Shown here: positions 1 to 7,276 of the stretch, in pieces
Numbering within the stretch: the stretch's first letter is position 1
How the letters are laid out: every line of letters starts with the position of its first letter
Source of the DNA: JBOGXF01 sp050694275
GTDB lineage: Bacteria; Actinomycetota; CADDZG01; WHSQ01
Direction of reading: 5' to 3'
Assembly: GCA_050694275.1 (NCBI GenBank)
Contig: JBOGXF010000014.1
Span: 1 to 24,812, forward strand
Length of the DNA stretch: 24,812 nt
Notes under the pieces: model-generated
The model's database searches: none
Told to the model about the DNA's origin: nothing
What the model saw: only the letters and a program-made list of their open reading frames with translations
Program-made: the position numbers and the translations under genes

Positions 1-90
1 ATGTTCGAGCCTCAGCTGACCCCGATCCAGTCCAAGGTCCTCGAGCTACTCGGGCTGCCCGCCTCCATCTTCCGCTCTACAACGTCATAG
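1..90 (+). CDS. C-terminal tail of a probable transposase (partial at window edge)
   Basis: An open frame runs from the first base to a TAG at 88-90 and encodes 29 residues ending in a QSKVLELLGLPASIF-like stretch. A short Leu-rich 'Q..vL.lLGl' tail is typical of the extreme C-terminus of IS1634/IS4-like DDE transposases, and a clearer transposase tail closes the other end of the window. The ATG at base 1 may be an internal methionine rather than the start, because the frame is open at the window edge. There are too few residues for a firm family call, and it could belong to another protein. The 158 bases after it hold no gene, only the hairpin repeat at 172-218. Confidence 0.35.
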   Translation: MFEPQLTPIQSKVLELLGLPASIFRSTTS

Positions 91-171
91 ACGCATGATT
101 TGTCTTCGCTGACCTGCGGAAAGTGACTTGAGACGCTCGCCGAAGGCTGATGGTTCATCCGCGAGGCAGGG

Positions 172-218
172 TTCTTTTGGCCGTTAGCTACGTCACGTGT
201 GCTTTACGGCCAAAAGAA
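172..218. repeat. Dispersed 47-nt palindromic repeat, copy 1
   Basis: Perfect 13-bp arms (TTCTTTTGGCCGT at 172-184 and its complement at 206-218) flank a 21-nt loop. A second copy of identical total length lies at 13487-13533. By hand count 35 of 47 positions match, and the outermost pair is T-A here but C-G there, so pairing is kept while sequence changes. There is no U-tract on either side, so it is not a textbook intrinsic terminator. It lies between two convergent genes, like copy 2. A REP-like element or a bidirectional terminator are both possible. Confidence 0.7.
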
Positions 219-248
219 ACGGTTGATTTGGCGCCGACTAGCGAGGCG

Positions 249-1025
249 TTAACAGGCGAGATCTATCGTTAGCGTCGACGTCTCGGAGATGCCGCGGAAC
301 GTATAGCTCACGGTCTGATCGAACGCACCGTGCTGGGCGATTTTCTGCACTGCGGCATCCAGCGCGTTCTGGTACTGGTCTGGTGTCGAGGCTAACGCGA
401 ACTCTCCCAGACCCGGGTGGAGACCGACGATCTCGTCGACCGCGCCCGTTCCGCTCGTGAGCCGCTCGTCGTCGGCGGTCCCGCGCCTGCCGTCGGGGCC
501 GTAGCGGATGCCAACCGTTAGCGAGCCGTACTGGGTCAGGGTGACGGTTAATGGGTTGGGTCTCCACGGGCTGGCGGCGATGTGCTGTGTCAGACCTTCG
601 GCAATGTTCACTTGCCCGGACGGGTCCTTGATCTTGTACGTCCACGTCAAGCGGTTGCCCGTCTCGTTTGCATAAGCAGGACCGAAGGCACTCCCGGGGT
701 CGGCGGTTGCACCCCACGACTTGAACGACGAGGCCACCATGTCGCGAGGAGAGGCACAGTGCCGGACCTGTTCGAAGAAGGCCGGGGTGCCTCGGTCGCC
801 GAAATTGGGGCGGCGCGACGCGAATGAGGAGATCGCGTTGTCCCTCCATTGCGGAAAGCTGGGCGACGCGATGAGGTCCGGGGCGACCGCCGGCTTTACC
901 AGGATGGCGAAGGGGGGCGCGGCGTCCGCCCGACCGGGCAGCGCGATCAGCAATGCGCTCACCACGGCCGCGAGCCCCAGACGCCTCACGCCCGCAAGCG
1001 AGATCTCTCCTGCCGCTGCCTTCAC
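249..1025 (-). CDS. Secreted protein of unknown function
   Basis: 258 residues. The N-terminus has a basic stretch, then a hydrophobic core (LGLAAVVSALLIALPG) and an ADA-like cleavage site near residue 35, so export by Sec is likely. The start is GTG, fixed by a strong Shine-Dalgarno (GGAGG about 9 nt upstream, around 1034-1038). The mature part has no family I recognise. It carries a GPDGRRGTADDE stretch resembling the 'DG.fGTaDD' acidic loops common in secreted, possibly calcium-binding proteins, and has two Cys, one of them the last residue. It lies 135 bases downstream of the diguanylate cyclase on the same strand, so co-transcription is possible but unproven. That gap holds only a weak hairpin (GCCGG/CCGGC at 1114-1138). 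Function unknown; export is fairly sure. Confidence 0.7.
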   Translation of the reverse strand: MKAAAGEISLAGVRRLGLAAVVSALLIALPGRADAAPPFAILVKPAVAPDLIASPSFPQWRDNAISSFASRRPNFGDRGTPAFFEQVRHCASPRDMVASSFKSWGATADPGSAFGPAYANETGNRLTWTYKIKDPSGQVNIAEGLTQHIAASPWRPNPLTVTLTQYGSLTVGIRYGPDGRRGTADDERLTSGTGAVDEIVGLHPGLGEFALASTPDQYQNALDAAVQKIAQHGAFDQTVSYTFRGISETSTLTIDLAC

Positions 1026-1160
1026 TCTGGCGCCTCCTTCGGACTCGGCGTTGTTTCTCCAGTATCGGCAGATCGCTCGAATCGCTTCAAGGTATGGCAG
1101 GGATGGGCGCGACGCCGGATTTCGCAGGATTTGCCGGCTTGTGGGCGAAAGTCGGACTCG

Positions 1161-2183
1161 TCAGCCCGTCAGCAGGGTGACGTCCGGCCGGCGAGTCTCC
1201 GACCGCGGCGCGATGGTGCGGTTGCGTCCCATGTCCTTGGCCTGATAGAGCGCGGCGTCTGCCCGTGCCACCATCTCGTCGACGGACTCGATCCCGTTCC
1301 ACGCCACGACTCCGGCCGAGGCGGTCTGGCCTCGAGGAGTGACGTCGCGCAGCCGGTCGATGATCGCGGCCGCATGACGCAGCGTGCAGCCCGACAGAAT
1401 GACGCCGAACTCCTCTCCGCCGTAGCGAACCAGAAGATCGCTGACTCGCAGCTCCTTGCTCCATGCCTCAACCGCTTCCTTCAGGAGTTCGTCTCCTGCC
1501 TGATGGCCGAACTCGTCGTTGAAGAGCTTGAAGAAGTCGAGATCGATGAGCGCGATGCAGAGCTCCTTCTTCTCGCGCTGGGCGCGCCCGATCTCGCGCG
1601 GGAGCTGGTGGTCCCATTCCCGTCGGTTGGCGATGCCGGTAAGCATGTCGGTGTGGGCGAGCGCCTCGAGGCCTTTCGACTGACCCCGCACCCTCACCAC
1701 GAGATTCTGGGTGGTGAAGCAGATGATCGCCGAAACGAGGAACGACATCAGTGCGAAGCGCACTTCGTTGTGGACGAAACCGCCGGGAGAGATGGACGAA
1801 ACCAGGATTCCGGCAGAAACGAGAAACCCGAGCGTCAGCTCGATGCGCGCCCCGTGAAGGGCGAGCCAGAAGAGAGGGACCAGCATGAGGGGAACGGTTA
1901 GCGCCGACGGGTATCCCACGTACATTTTTAGTGCGAGCACCAGCCCGAGATAGGCAAAGGGTGGCACCAGCTCCAGTCGCCGAGGAATCCGATGCCACGG
2001 AATGATGTAAGCGAGCAACAGGCTCCCGGTGATCGCCGCCGCAGCGACGAGCGCGGTCTGACGGTGGTTCTCACGGTAGGGAGCTATGGCGATCAAGACG
2101 CCGAGAACGGAAGCCACCACGAACGGCGTGGTCCGTCCCAAGAGCCCTTCGCGTCTGAAGGCGCGGGGTGTGCGGTCTCTCAT
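1161..2183 (-). CDS. Membrane-anchored diguanylate cyclase (GGDEF domain)
   Basis: Predicted to make cyclic di-GMP from two GTP at the inner membrane. From the ATG at 2183 it has 340 residues. Residues 20-160 hold about five hydrophobic segments. The GGDEF domain spans about 172-325, with the DxLTGxxNRR entry motif near 179-188, metal-binding IDLDFFK around 213-219, the active-site signature GGEEF at 255-259 and an inhibitory I-site RVSD at 246-249, exactly five residues before it. The enzyme therefore looks active and feedback-inhibited. The start is uncertain: an in-frame TTG at 2228 would add 15 residues, and neither start has a well-spaced ribosome binding site. The membrane part resembles no sensor domain I can name. 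It lies downstream of the acyl-CoA carboxylase alpha gene on the same strand, separated by hairpins. Confidence 0.9.
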   Translation of the reverse strand: MRDRTPRAFRREGLLGRTTPFVVASVLGVLIAIAPYRENHRQTALVAAAAITGSLLLAYIIPWHRIPRRLELVPPFAYLGLVLALKMYVGYPSALTVPLMLVPLFWLALHGARIELTLGFLVSAGILVSSISPGGFVHNEVRFALMSFLVSAIICFTTQNLVVRVRGQSKGLEALAHTDMLTGIANRREWDHQLPREIGRAQREKKELCIALIDLDFFKLFNDEFGHQAGDELLKEAVEAWSKELRVSDLLVRYGGEEFGVILSGCTLRHAAAIIDRLRDVTPRGQTASAGVVAWNGIESVDEMVARADAALYQAKDMGRNRTIAPRSETRRPDVTLLTG

Positions 2184-2243
2184 CCTCGTCTGAGCATCGA
2201 CCCCCGCACGAGGATCTTTGATGCTCAACCTGGATGGTTTTGG

Positions 2244-2259
2244 TAGTCAGATGTGACTA
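2244..2259. promoter_or_regulatory. Short perfect inverted repeat upstream of the GGDEF gene
   Basis: TAGTCA and TGACTA arms (6 bp each) around a 4-nt centre, between the carboxylase alpha stop (2275) and the possible cyclase starts (2228 or 2183). Its position upstream of the cyclase suits an operator, but a 6-bp dyad can arise by chance and no regulator is known. Confidence 0.25.
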
Positions 2260-2266
2260 TTTGCTT

Positions 2267-2281
2267 CCGCTGCCTCAGCGG
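2267..2281 (-). terminator. GC hairpin over the stop codon of the carboxylase alpha gene
   Basis: CCGCTG and CAGCGG (6 bp) around a 3-nt loop, overlapping the TGA stop (2275-2277, minus strand). There is no U-run after it, so at best it is a weak terminator or mRNA 3'-end stabiliser separating the carboxylase from the cyclase gene. Confidence 0.3.
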
Positions 2282-4017
2282 ATGATCGCGATGGTGGCAC
2301 CGGTCTCGACCGACTGGCCGGCCTCGACCTCGAGCGCGGCGATAGTCCCTGCGGCGTGAGCGAGGATCGAGTTCTCCATCTTCATTGCCTCGAGCACGCA
2401 GATCGCATCCCCCGCCTTGACCTCCTGGCCCTTTTTGACGAGGACCTTGACGATCGTTCCCTGCATGGGAGCCGATAGCGTCTCAGTGCCCCCTCCATGG
2501 ACCGCGCCTACCGTCTTCGGGGGCTTCGGTTTCCGGGGGAGCGCGGTCGCCTCAAGACGCTCGCGGACCGTGACCCGAAAGCGTTTCCCCCCGACCTCGA
2601 GCTCCAGGCGTCGTTCGGCGATCTCGGGCTCACCGGGCTTCGGCTTGGGGGCAACAGGCTCGGCGAGTGACCCGAGATCCATCTCTCGCTCGACGGTGCC
2701 GGTGTGGTAGTCGCCGGTGATGAAGCGCTCGTCTTCGAGCATGAGCGCGTGGAAGGGGAGAGTCGTCTTGATTCCCTCGATCTCGTACTCGCCGAGCGCC
2801 CGCAGCATCCGCTTGCGGGCCTCCTCGCGGTCGGCGCCGTAGGCGATCAGCTTGGCCACCAGCGGGTCGTACGCCTGGGGGACGTCCCCCCCGCGTTCCA
2901 CTCCCGAGTCAACCCGGATGCCCGGCCCGGAGGGTTCGCGGTACTCCCCGATGCGGCCGGGCGCGGGCAAAAAGCCCTTGGCCGGGTTCTCGGCATTGAT
3001 CCGGCATTCGATCGCGTGGCCGGAAAGCTCGATGTCGTCCTGGCTGAAGCCGAGGGGCTCCCCTCCGGCGATCAGTAGCTGAGCGCGCACGAGGTCGACG
3101 TCGGTGACGAGCTCGGTCACCGGGTGCTCGACCTGAAGACGGGTGTTCATCTCGAGGAAATAGAAGGTCTTGCCGTCCGCGTCGAGGAGAAACTCGCACG
3201 TACCCGCGTTCCGATAGCCCATGTGCTTGGCGAGGCGCGCTGCCGCTTCCATGATCGCTTCGCGCACACGAGCGTCGAGTGCGGGTGAGGGGGACTCCTC
3301 GACGAGCTTCTGATGTCTTCGCTGGAGTGAACAGTCACGTTCCGGGAATGAGAGAACGGCTCCCGACGCGTCCCCGAGAACCTGAATCTCGATGTGCCGG
3401 GGACGCTCGAGGTAGCGCTCGATATAGACGTCGTCGGACGAAAAGTAGGCCTGGGCCTCGCGAGCCGCCCCGACCAAGGCCTCCTCGATGCCGGAGTCGT
3501 CGCCGACGACGCGAAAGCCCTTTCCGCCTCCTCCGGCCGCGGCCTTGATCGCCAGAGGAAGACCGTGTTCCCCGACGAACGCCTTGACCTCGTCGACCGT
3601 CGTAACGGGCTCCTTCGTCCCGGGCACGATGGGAACGCCCGCGTCCAGCGCGACCTTCCGGGCGGCGGTCTTCTCGCCCATGCCCTCGATCGCCTCGGGT
3701 TGAGGCCCCACCCACGTGAGCCCGGCATCCATAACCGCCTTGGCGAAGCCGGCGTTCTCGGCGAGGAACCCGTAGCCGGGATGGACGGCTTCGGCTCCCG
3801 ACCGCTTGGCGGCGTCGATGATGTTGGCGACCTTGAGGTAGGAGTCCGCGGCGGGACCGGGTCCGACGTTGTAGGCCTCGTCCGCGTACCGGGTGTGTCG
3901 CGCGTCCCGATCCAGGTCTGAGTACACCGCGACCGTGCCGATGTCGAGGTCCCGACACGCACGCATCACCCGGAGGGCGATCTCCCCACGGTTGGCGACG
4001 AGCAGCTTCTTGAACAC
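2275..4017 (-). CDS. Acyl-CoA carboxylase alpha subunit (biotin carboxylase plus biotin carrier)
   Basis: 580 residues. It carboxylates its own biotin with ATP and bicarbonate and passes the carboxyl group to a beta subunit. The biotin carboxylase N-domain opens with LLVANRGEIALRV; the ATP-grasp glycine loop AAAGGGGKG and ERDCSLQRRHQK follow, then EMNTRLQVEHPVTE and the C-domain. The C-terminal biotinyl domain has EAMKME with acceptor Lys546. The length fits the short actinobacterial AccA type rather than about 660-700-residue PCC/MCC alpha chains with a larger linker domain. Start is GTG at 4017; a TAGGAT box ends 8 nt before it, suggesting a leaderless mRNA. Its own beta partner is not adjacent: the nearest, at 4911, lies in the divergent operon that already has another alpha subunit. 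It could serve acetyl-, propionyl- or another acyl-CoA; the sequence does not decide. Confidence 0.93.
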   Translation of the reverse strand: MFKKLLVANRGEIALRVMRACRDLDIGTVAVYSDLDRDARHTRYADEAYNVGPGPAADSYLKVANIIDAAKRSGAEAVHPGYGFLAENAGFAKAVMDAGLTWVGPQPEAIEGMGEKTAARKVALDAGVPIVPGTKEPVTTVDEVKAFVGEHGLPLAIKAAAGGGGKGFRVVGDDSGIEEALVGAAREAQAYFSSDDVYIERYLERPRHIEIQVLGDASGAVLSFPERDCSLQRRHQKLVEESPSPALDARVREAIMEAAARLAKHMGYRNAGTCEFLLDADGKTFYFLEMNTRLQVEHPVTELVTDVDLVRAQLLIAGGEPLGFSQDDIELSGHAIECRINAENPAKGFLPAPGRIGEYREPSGPGIRVDSGVERGGDVPQAYDPLVAKLIAYGADREEARKRMLRALGEYEIEGIKTTLPFHALMLEDERFITGDYHTGTVEREMDLGSLAEPVAPKPKPGEPEIAERRLELEVGGKRFRVTVRERLEATALPRKPKPPKTVGAVHGGGTETLSAPMQGTIVKVLVKKGQEVKAGDAICVLEAMKMENSILAHAAGTIAALEVEAGQSVETGATIAIIR

Positions 4018-4024
4018 GGCTTCG

Positions 4025-4031
4025 TATCCTA
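4025..4031. promoter_or_regulatory. Shared symmetric -10 box for the alpha subunit and birA
   Basis: The near-palindrome TATCCTA reads as TATCCT on plus (4025-4030, 10 nt before the birA ATG) and TAGGAT on minus (4031-4026, 8 nt before the carboxylase GTG). Both fit the TANNNT -10 pattern, and the whole gap between the divergent genes is only 23 bases, so the -10 elements must overlap. No convincing -35 is seen on either side. Confidence 0.55.
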
Positions 4032-4040
4032 GTGGGCGCC

Positions 4041-4838
4041 ATGGATGCGGCCGCTATCGAGAGCGCGCTGAAGGGAGGCTTCGGACGCCCTCTCGCCTAC
4101 TTCGATGCGCTCGACTCGACCCAGACCGAGGCGTTTCGGTGGGCGGAGGAGGGCGCCCCCGAGGGCGCGCTCGTCGTCGCCGATCACCAGACCGCGGGGC
4201 GGGGTCGGCGGGGGCGCGCGTGGCTCTCGCACCCGGGGAGACTGCTGCAGTTCTCGCTCGTGTTGCGCCCACGGCTTGCCGTCGACCGCCTGGGTTTGAT
4301 CACGACCGCGCTGGGACTCGGCGTCGCCGAGGGGATAGAGCAGGCTACGGGTCTGTTGGCGACGACCAAGTGGCCCAACGACGTCATGGTGGACGAGCGC
4401 AAGGTGGCCGGGATCCTCGTCGAGACGCGCGTCGCCGGAGCGGGGATCCGCGTCGCGGTCGCGGGGGTGGGGATCAACGTTTCCTGGCGCGCCGAAGAAG
4501 TCCCCCCAGAGATCGCGGAACGCGCCACCAGCCTTCTCGTCGCATCGGCGCACTCGAGCCTCGGCCCCCTTCCGCGACGCGCCGAGATCCTCGCCCTCGT
4601 ACTCCTTTCGATCGAAGAGAGCTATCGGCTTGCCATCGCCGACCCCGTCGAGCTGTTGCAGCGCGCTCGCTCACGCTCGAACGTGCTGGGTCGACGCGTC
4701 ACGGTTCGCTTCGGGGACGGCTCGGAGCTCGAAGGGATTGCCAGCGCGCTTGCGGGTAGTGGCGCGCTGGTGGTGGAGACGGATGACGGGGTTCGCGAGC
4801 TGGAAGCCGGCGAGATCGAGCAAGTCCGTCCATCGTGA
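4041..4838 (+). CDS. birA: Biotin-[acyl-CoA carboxylase] ligase
   Basis: 265 residues from the ATG. It activates biotin to biotinyl-AMP and attaches it to the lysine of EAMKM motifs; both carboxylase alpha subunits in this window are natural substrates. The catalytic domain begins almost at once (DALDSTQTEA). The biotin/AMP loop is GRGRRGRAW, followed by the KWPNDVMVDERKVAGIL core, and the small C-terminal domain is present (VLGRRVTVRF). There is no N-terminal winged-helix domain, so this is a monofunctional ligase, not a repressor like E. coli BirA. A GTG at 4032 is an alternative start, but it lies 1 nt after the probable -10 box, so the ATG is preferred. It is divergent from the alpha subunit and precedes the carboxylase operon by 72 bases. 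Confidence 0.93.
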   Translation: MDAAAIESALKGGFGRPLAYFDALDSTQTEAFRWAEEGAPEGALVVADHQTAGRGRRGRAWLSHPGRLLQFSLVLRPRLAVDRLGLITTALGLGVAEGIEQATGLLATTKWPNDVMVDERKVAGILVETRVAGAGIRVAVAGVGINVSWRAEEVPPEIAERATSLLVASAHSSLGPLPRRAEILALVLLSIEESYRLAIADPVELLQRARSRSNVLGRRVTVRFGDGSELEGIASALAGSGALVVETDDGVRELEAGEIEQVRPS

Positions 4839-4897
4839 CGAGACCGTGGGTCGAGGGGTTCGTGGAGCTGTTCGGACGGCTGCCGGTCTCACGCCGA

Positions 4898-4903
4898 TAG
4901 GAT
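4898..4903 (+). promoter_or_regulatory. -10 box of the carboxylase/leucine operon
   Basis: TAGGAT ends 7 nt before the ATG at 4911, and no Shine-Dalgarno lies between, as in a leaderless transcript. No clear -35. Just upstream, GAGACCG (4840-4846) and CGGTCTC (4884-4890) form a 7-bp dyad with a long loop that could be a weak terminator for birA or an operator. Confidence 0.5.
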
Positions 4904-4910
4904 TCGGGCG

Positions 4911-6452
4911 ATGACCGAAGGAGACAAACGCGCCGAGCTGTCCGCCGCGGCCGAGCGGGCCAAAAGAGGCGGCGCCGAGAAGTACCACGCTCGCCTCGCC
5001 GAGCAGGGAAAACTGTTCGTCCGCGACCGCCTCGCTCTTCTGCTCGACTCCGCCGAGGGGTTCGTCGAGGACGGGCTGCTGGTCAACGCGATGGCCGGGG
5101 ACCTTCCCGCTGATGGAGTCGTGACCGGCATCGGGTCGGTCGGCGGTCGACCGGTTGCGCTCATGGCGAACGACCCGACGGTCAAGGCCGGGTCGTGGGG
5201 GGCGCGTACCGTAGAGAAGATCATCCGCATCATCGAGCTCGCACGAAAGCACGAGCATCCGATCGTCTATCTCGTGGACTCGGCCGGGGCGCGCATTACC
5301 GATCAGGTCGATCTCTTCCCGGGTCGGCGGGGAGCGGGCAAGATCTTCTACAACCAGGTCCAGGCATCCGGTCGCATCCCTCAGGTGTGTTGTTTGTTCG
5401 GTCCTTCGGCCGCGGGGGGCGCGTACATCCCGGCGTTCTGCGACGTCACTTTCATGGTCGAGGGCAACGCATCGATGTATCTGGGCTCGCCGCGCATGGC
5501 CGAAGAGGTCATCGGTGAGAAGGTCACCCTCGAGGAGATGGGCGGTGCGCGTATGCACTGCGAGGTCTCGGGGTGTGGAGACCTGCTCGTTGCCGACGAC
5601 AAGGCTGCGATCGAGGCCGCCAAGGCCTACCTCGGCTACTTCCCGCCGAGTTTCAACGAGCTGCCTCCGCGGATCGAGGGACGCGCCCCGGCCTTCAGGG
5701 GGAGCCTCGCCGGCATCGTGCCGGAAGACGAGAGCAAGGAGTTCGATATGTACGCCCTCGTCGCCGGCATCGTCGACGAGGCGTCGTTGTTCGAGATCAA
5801 GCCCGATTGGGCCAAGGAGGTCATCACCGGACTGGCGCGCATCGAGGGCCGCGCCGTTGGGATCGTCGCGAACCAACCGAAACACAAAGGGGGCGTCTTG
5901 TTCGTCGACTCGGCCGACAAGGCGGCTCGCTTCGTCTGGCTGTGCGACGCGTTCAACATCCCGCTGGTCTTCTTTGCGGACGTGCCCGGTTTCATGATCG
6001 GGGCCGCAGTCGAGCGACAGGGCATCATCCGACACGGCGCCAAGATGATCACCGCGGTGTCCGAGGCGACCGTCCCGAAGTTCTCCGTCGTCGTGCGAAA
6101 GGCCTACGGCGCGGGCCTCTATGCCATGGCCGGCCCCGGGTTCGAACCGGACGCGACGATCGCGTTGCCCACCGCCCACATCGCGGTGATGGGCCCGGAG
6201 CCGGCGGTCAACGCGGTCTTCTTCAACAAGATCCAGGCGATCGAGGATCCCGAGGAACGCAAGCGCTTCGTGGAGCAGAAACGCGAGGAGTACGAGCAGG
6301 ACGTCGACATCCTCCGCCTCGCCTCCGAGAACGTCGTCGACGCCGTGCTGCAGCCCGACGAGCTCCGCACCGAGCTGATTCGACGCCTCGAGGTGGCGGG
6401 GCGCAGGGACCGCCATTTCTCGGACCGGCGCCACGGGGTTCCTCCGGTTTGA
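4911..6452 (+). CDS. Acyl-CoA carboxylase beta subunit, probably methylcrotonyl-CoA carboxylase
   Basis: 513 residues. Carboxyltransferase that moves CO2 from carboxybiotin to an acyl-CoA. It has the two crotonase-like halves: N-half MANDPTVKAGSWG, YLVDSAGARITDQ, IFYNQVQASGRIPQ and FGPSAAGGAYIPAF; C-half GIVANQPKHKGGVLF, PLVFFADVPGFMIG and RKAYGAGLYAMAG. The D..FP.....G.IFYNQ stretch is like methylcrotonyl-CoA carboxylase beta chains, and the following hydratase, HMG-CoA lyase and alpha genes make leucine degradation the likeliest role, as in the Bacillus yng and Pseudomonas liu clusters. Propionyl- or another branched acyl-CoA remains possible. The ATG lies 7 nt after a TAGGAT box without a Shine-Dalgarno. 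Its TGA overlaps the TTG start of the next gene. First gene of a four-gene operon. Confidence 0.92.
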   Translation: MTEGDKRAELSAAAERAKRGGAEKYHARLAEQGKLFVRDRLALLLDSAEGFVEDGLLVNAMAGDLPADGVVTGIGSVGGRPVALMANDPTVKAGSWGARTVEKIIRIIELARKHEHPIVYLVDSAGARITDQVDLFPGRRGAGKIFYNQVQASGRIPQVCCLFGPSAAGGAYIPAFCDVTFMVEGNASMYLGSPRMAEEVIGEKVTLEEMGGARMHCEVSGCGDLLVADDKAAIEAAKAYLGYFPPSFNELPPRIEGRAPAFRGSLAGIVPEDESKEFDMYALVAGIVDEASLFEIKPDWAKEVITGLARIEGRAVGIVANQPKHKGGVLFVDSADKAARFVWLCDAFNIPLVFFADVPGFMIGAAVERQGIIRHGAKMITAVSEATVPKFSVVVRKAYGAGLYAMAGPGFEPDATIALPTAHIAVMGPEPAVNAVFFNKIQAIEDPEERKRFVEQKREEYEQDVDILRLASENVVDAVLQPDELRTELIRRLEVAGRRDRHFSDRRHGVPPV

Positions 6453-7276
6453 CGGGTGACGGCCGACAACGGCGACCGCAGGGAGACCGGTCGGGTGTTG
6501 CTCGATTCGTTGCGGTTAGCAAGTCCGATCACATCGCGACGGTCAGGCTCGAGCGTCCGGAGGCGCGCAATGCGATCTCCGGCCAGATGGCCGACGACAT
6601 CGCCGCCGCCTTCCGGGAGGTCTCGGCCGACCCGGACGTATGGGTGATCCTGCTGACCGCCGCCGGGGACAAGGCGTTCTGCGTCGGGGCCGACCTCAAG
6701 GAGCGGGCGTCCTTCTCGCTTGAGCAGTACCACGAGAACCGCAAGCAGATACGCGCCATGTTCGAGGCAATCCGGGAGGTGCCTCAGCCGATCGTCGCGG
6801 TGCCCTTCGGCTACGCGCTCGGCGGCGGCTTCGAGCTCGTGCTCTCGTGCGACCTCGTCGTGGCTGAGGAGACGACCGAGTTCGGGTTGCCCGAGGCCCG
6901 GGTCGGACTGATTCCGGCCGGCGGCGGGACGCAGCTTCTCGCGCGCAAGGTCGGTCCGGCGCGCGCCAAGGAGCTCATCTTTACCGGCGACCGTTTCGGG
7001 ATTGCCGAGGCCTTCGAGATGGGCTTGATTTACGACGCCGTCCCGTTCGAAGCCCTGGAAGAGGCAGCGGTCCATCTGGCGCGAGACATCTGCCGGTCCT
7101 CACCGGTTGCGGTCCGTCAGGCAAAGGCCGCTATCGACGCGGGACTCGGGGTCCCGCTCGAGGACGGCATCGCGATCGAGCACGATGCCTGGAAGGTAGT
7201 GATCGAGAGCGAGGACCGGGCCGAGGGCATCGCCGCGTTCAACGAGAAGCGCGAACCCAGGTGGAAGAACAGGTGA
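6449..7276 (+). CDS. Enoyl-CoA hydratase, likely methylglutaconyl-CoA hydratase
   Basis: 275 residues, crotonase family. It adds water across an enoyl-CoA double bond; here the likely step is 3-methylglutaconyl-CoA to HMG-CoA. Oxyanion-hole segments are GADLKE (about 80-85) and ALGGGFE (123-129). Both catalytic glutamates are present, E129 (GGGFE) and E149 (GLPEA), 20 residues apart as in rat hydratase, so it should be a true hydratase. The start is unusual: the only start codon in frame between the previous gene's end and the conserved region is a TTG at 6449 that overlaps the upstream stop (TTGA). This gives about 20 extra residues before the core, and a non-canonical later start is possible. 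The end overlaps the next start by four bases (GTGA). Confidence 0.88.
   Translation: MTGDGRQRRPQGDRSGVARFVAVSKSDHIATVRLERPEARNAISGQMADDIAAAFREVSADPDVWVILLTAAGDKAFCVGADLKERASFSLEQYHENRKQIRAMFEAIREVPQPIVAVPFGYALGGGFELVLSCDLVVAEETTEFGLPEARVGLIPAGGGTQLLARKVGPARAKELIFTGDRFGIAEAFEMGLIYDAVPFEALEEAAVHLARDICRSSPVAVRQAKAAIDAGLGVPLEDGIAIEHDAWKVVIESEDRAEGIAAFNEKREPRWKNR

Noticed and set aside
1026..1160. Possible cyclic-di-GMP (GEMM) riboswitch between the diguanylate cyclase and the secreted-protein gene (minus strand has GGCAAA and CGAAA pieces).
   Set aside because: The GAAA is not closed by a proper stem, the conserved ACGCAAAGCC-like segment is missing, and no second receptor-type stem is present. 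The resemblance is two short words only.
4840..4890. Terminator between birA and the carboxylase operon from GAGACCG/CGGTCTC.
   Set aside because: Seven-base arms with a 37-nt loop and no U-tract are too weak to list as a feature; mentioned only with the promoter.
4671..6434. Long 587-codon open frame antisense to the carboxylase beta gene.
   Set aside because: It is the mirror of a strongly conserved gene. High GC makes antisense frames long, and the translation has no recognisable domain.
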